From NCBI GenBank assembly GCA_011773845.1, contig WVWV01000065.1, positions 17,870 to 60,809 on the forward strand: DNA of 42,940 nucleotides, read 5' to 3'. How positions within the stretch are numbered: the first letter of the stretch is position 1; the number at the start of each line of letters is the position of its first letter. Origin of the DNA: Lysobacterales bacterium. Its GTDB lineage: Bacteria > Pseudomonadota > Gammaproteobacteria > Xanthomonadales > SZUA-36. Both the position numbers and the translations under genes were made by a program. Below the pieces are notes generated by a model, which worked only from the letters and a program-made list of their open reading frames with translations, made no database searches and was not told where the DNA came from. Positions 41,013 through 42,940 of the stretch are shown here, in pieces.

Positions 41013-42104
41013 ATGGGCTTCAAGTGTGGCATCGTGGGTCTGCCCAATGTCGGCAAATCGACCCTGTTCAACGCGCTGACGGAAGCCGGCATTGCCGCCG
41101 AGAACTATCCCTTCTGCACCATCGACCCGAATGTCGGCATCGTGCCGGTGCCGGACCCGCGCCTGCAAAGAATCGCGGCCATTGTCAAGCCGGAGCGGGT
41201 GGTGGCCACCACGCTGGAATTCGTGGATATCGCCGGCCTGGTGGCGGGCGCCTCGCGCGGGGAGGGGCTCGGCAACCAGTTCCTTGCGCACATCCGGGAG
41301 ACGGACGCGATCGCTCACGTGGTGCGCTGCTTCGAAGACGACAACATTGTCCACATCCCGGGGCGGATCGACCCGGTGGCGGACATCGGCGTGATCCAGA
41401 CGGAACTGGCGCTGGCGGACCTGCAGACCGTCGCGCGGCGCCTGGAACGCGCCGGGAAGCTTGCCCGGACCGGGGACCGCGAGGCGGCGCGAGCCGTTGA
41501 CCTGCTGCAACGCGTGGAAGCGGCCCTGGATCAGACAGGCCGCGTGGCAGGGCTGGAACTGGCGCCGGCAGAAAGGCTCGAGGTGCGCAGCCTGAACCTG
41601 CTCACCGCCAAGCCGGTGATGTATGTCGCCAACGTGGCGGAAGACGGATTCACGGACAACCCGTGGCTCGCGGCGCTCACTCAATATGCGGCTGGCGAGA
41701 ACGCCGGCGTGGTCGCCGTGTGCGCGGCGGCCGAGGCGGACATCGCGCAGCTCGATGCGGCCGACCGGCAAGCGTTCCTGGAGGAACTCGGTCTGCACGA
41801 GACCGGGCTGGAGCGGGTCATCCGCGCCGGTTACGACATGCTGGAGCTGCTGACGTTTTTCACCGTGGGAGCGAACGAGGTCAGGGCCTGGACCGTGCGG
41901 CAGGGGACCCTGGCGCCGCAGGCGGCCGGCCGGATCCACACCGACTTCGAGCGAGGCTTCATCCGCGCCCAGGTCATCGATTATGAGGATTTCATTGCCT
42001 GCGGCGGCGAGCAGGGCGCCAGGGAGGCGGGGCGCATGCGCCTGGAAGGGAAAACCTATCGGATCCGGGAGGGCGACGTGGTGCGGTTCCGGTTCAACGT
42101 GTGA
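41013..42104 (+). CDS. ychF: Ribosome-binding ATPase YchF
   Basis: OLA1/YchF-type P-loop protein of the Obg class that prefers ATP and binds ribosomes; linked to stress and redox response. Walker A is GLPNVGKS (residues 9-16), and the NVAE motif replaces the GTPase NKxD, the reason for ATP preference. A helical coiled-coil and a C-terminal TGS domain (about 277-360) complete the 363 residues, the same as E. coli. ATG 41013 has GAGGA upstream; the frame is open upstream only over pth. Confidence 0.96.
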   Translation: MGFKCGIVGLPNVGKSTLFNALTEAGIAAENYPFCTIDPNVGIVPVPDPRLQRIAAIVKPERVVATTLEFVDIAGLVAGASRGEGLGNQFLAHIRETDAIAHVVRCFEDDNIVHIPGRIDPVADIGVIQTELALADLQTVARRLERAGKLARTGDREAARAVDLLQRVEAALDQTGRVAGLELAPAERLEVRSLNLLTAKPVMYVANVAEDGFTDNPWLAALTQYAAGENAGVVAVCAAAEADIAQLDAADRQAFLEELGLHETGLERVIRAGYDMLELLTFFTVGANEVRAWTVRQGTLAPQAAGRIHTDFERGFIRAQVIDYEDFIACGGEQGAREAGRMRLEGKTYRIREGDVVRFRFNV

Positions 42105-42137
42105 CGCCGGCGTCTTCCGCTTACCGAATTTTTTGCT

Positions 42138-42165
42138 TTGCATTTTGCCGTTTTTGGTTTATATA
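42138..42165 (+). promoter_or_regulatory. AT-rich possible promoter before the small charged protein
   Basis: After ychF the sequence becomes T-rich (about 42128-42165). TTGCAT (42138-42143) and TATATA (42160-42165) are 16 bp apart; both are moderate matches. The T-runs could also help end ychF transcription, but no proper hairpin adjoins them. Confidence 0.3.
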
Positions 42166-42206
42166 CGCAGCTGAAATCCCGGGCACCGGGCTGCGAGGTT
42201 GGCAAG

Positions 42207-42584
42207 ATGTCAAACCGTGGTCACACCGAGCGTCGTAAATCGGGTCACCGGGGCTCCAGAGAGCCCACTCCGGGCAGCGCCCGCCGGGCATCCGAGCGGC
42301 CGGATCGAACCGCTTCATTCGAACCGTCAGAAGGCCATCGCACCCGCGGTGACATGCCCCGCTGGCGTCGCATTGAAATCATGCGCGAGCGGGAGCAACT
42401 CCGCGACGCGCTGGGCGGAATCGATCTGGGCCCGGACCTGCTGGACGACGACATCTTCGGTTTCGAGGACGCTGAGGACCATTATCTCCAGGACGAGGAC
42501 GAATCGATGTATGCGCCGGAGTCAGACTTCGGCCTCGACGATGCGTTCGGCGTCCCGGAAGAAGAGTGGCCTGAAGACGATTGA
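42207..42584 (+). CDS. Small charge-segregated hypothetical protein
   Basis: 125 residues. The first 55 are Arg/Ser/Gly/His-rich and probably disordered; residues about 56-75 (WRRIEIMREREQLRDALGG) look like an amphipathic basic helix; the last 45 are strongly acidic (Asp/Glu with Phe, Tyr and Trp). The helix with its following short acidic part is reminiscent of the small DUF3545/PA3496-type proteins of gammaproteobacteria, but I am not sure of this. GAGG lies 9 nt before the ATG at 42207; the frame is open upstream to 42138. No signal peptide or membrane segment. Function unknown. Confidence 0.65.
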   Translation: MSNRGHTERRKSGHRGSREPTPGSARRASERPDRTASFEPSEGHRTRGDMPRWRRIEIMREREQLRDALGGIDLGPDLLDDDIFGFEDAEDHYLQDEDESMYAPESDFGLDDAFGVPEEEWPEDD

Positions 42585-42625
42585 GGCCCACGCGGTGACC
42601 GCGCGGTGGCCGCGAAGCCTTTGTC

Positions 42626-42654
42626 TTGACAGCTTTCCGAGGGCGAGAGACAAT
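42626..42654 (+). promoter_or_regulatory. Strong sigma-70 promoter for tRNA-Tyr
   Basis: A perfect -35 TTGACA (42626-42631) and -10 GACAAT (42649-42654) are spaced by exactly 17 bp. Transcription would begin near 42661, about 10 nt before the tRNA. The GC-rich bases after the -10 fit a discriminator of a stringently controlled stable-RNA promoter. Confidence 0.8.
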
Positions 42655-42670
42655 AGGCGGCTTGGTCGCT

Positions 42671-42755
42671 GGAGGGGTACCCAAGCGGTCAACGGGGGCA
42701 GACTGTAAATCTGCTGGCTATGCCTTCGTAGGTTCGAATCCTACCCCCTCCACCA
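42671..42755 (+). tRNA. tRNA-Tyr (anticodon GTA)
   Basis: An 85-nt class II tRNA with encoded CCA. The acceptor stem pairs GGAGGGG with CCCCTCC, the anticodon stem is GCAGA/TCTGC, and the loop CTGTAAA gives GTA at 42705-42707. The long variable arm (about 42715-42728) and T loop GTTCGAATC fit tRNA-Tyr. In many proteobacteria tRNA-Gly, tRNA-Thr and tuf follow, but no further tRNA is visible in the remaining 185 nt. Confidence 0.97.
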
Positions 42756-42786
42756 CTTTTGATAAGTGGTAACTGTTTGATTATCA
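42752..42786 (+). repeat. Inverted repeats at the 3' end of tRNA-Tyr
   Basis: ACCACTT and AAGTGGT pair around a five-base loop (42752-42770), using the discriminator and CCA of the tRNA. Overlapping it, TGATAA (42760-42765) and TTATCA (42781-42786) form a second inverted pair. No T-run follows. The remaining sequence to 42940 holds no RNA gene or coding region that I can support. Confidence 0.4.
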
Positions 42787-42940
42787 GGGAAAACGGCAGG
42801 CACCCTGGTACGGCAGAAGGCAGGTCGGAAGTCCGCCGGGCGGACGCTGCGCGGCGGGTCGGCGGAGTTGCTGGAAGATGATTGTGTGGGGCGGGCGGTG
42901 CCCTGTCGAAGTGCCGGCCGCGAGGCCGAGGTGCGAAACA

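Noticed and set aside
38981-41092. A 703-codon open frame antisense to prs, rplY and pth
   Set aside because: Same cause: it is a GC-bias shadow spanning three conserved genes and has no domain signal.
42878-42940. A short open frame starting with ATG near the right edge
   Set aside because: Only 21 codons are visible, with no clear family signal, so it cannot be supported as a gene.

Overview
The window is a GC-rich, densely packed stretch of a gammaproteobacterial chromosome made almost entirely of core genes. Protein similarity and gene order both point there: metG next to rnfABCDG, degS (algW)/petABC-sspAB, smr/surE-pcm-yqaA-nlpD-rpoS, yhbY/rlmE-ftsH-folP-glmM, kbl-tdh, miaB-ybeZ-ybeY-corC, hemA-prfA, and lolB-ispE-tRNA-Gln-prs-rplY-pth-ychF. 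The order resembles Pseudomonas and Chromatiales-type genomes more than enterics. I cannot name a genus. I see no insertion sequence, phage, integron or CRISPR array.

Layout. 1-5810 (minus): metG followed after 22 nt by the Rnf electron-transfer complex (rnfA, B, C, D and the first 15 codons of rnfG). 5986-8434: apbC and dcd forward, convergent with a VIT1-type transporter. 8457-13577: a DegS-type protease diverges from petABC (cytochrome bc1) and sspAB. 13599-18231: smr diverges from surE-pcm-yqaA-nlpD-rpoS, a stationary-phase and envelope cluster. 18247-23883: a Mth938 protein and yhbY (minus) diverge from rlmE-ftsH-folP-glmM. 23930-27008 (minus): kbl-tdh (threonine catabolism) and a sirtuin. 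27120-32130: miaB-ybeZ-ybeY-corC, followed by a DUF4105 membrane protein. 32127-35010 (minus): an exported histidine phosphatase, prfA and hemA. 35153-42104: a TPR lipoprotein, lolB, ispE, tRNA-Gln, prs, rplY, pth and ychF. The right end holds a small charge-segregated protein and tRNA-Tyr.

The most interesting observation is in the miaB-ybeZ-ybeY-corC cluster. In gammaproteobacteria the gene after corC is normally lnt, the apolipoprotein N-acyltransferase. Here that place is taken by a DUF4105 protein that overlaps corC by 20 nt. It has a periplasmic NlpC/P60-like Cys/His domain followed by five membrane segments, the layout I recall for the Bacteroides N-acyltransferase Lnb. I infer a non-orthologous replacement of Lnt by an Lnb-like enzyme; this is untested. 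The window itself encodes lipoprotein users of such an enzyme: NlpD, a TPR lipoprotein and LolB.

Secondary points: a sirtuin lacking its zinc cysteines; a PVWY Qo motif in cytochrome b; an exported phosphatase where prmC usually follows prfA; an AT-rich island ahead of rpoS; and a strong tRNA-Tyr promoter. Many genes start at GTG or TTG (rnfD, apbC, dcd, sspA, rlmE, prs, pth, lolB, probably smr, degS and ftsH), and many neighbours overlap by 1-4 nt, so translational coupling is common. No gene-free stretch exceeds 300 bases.
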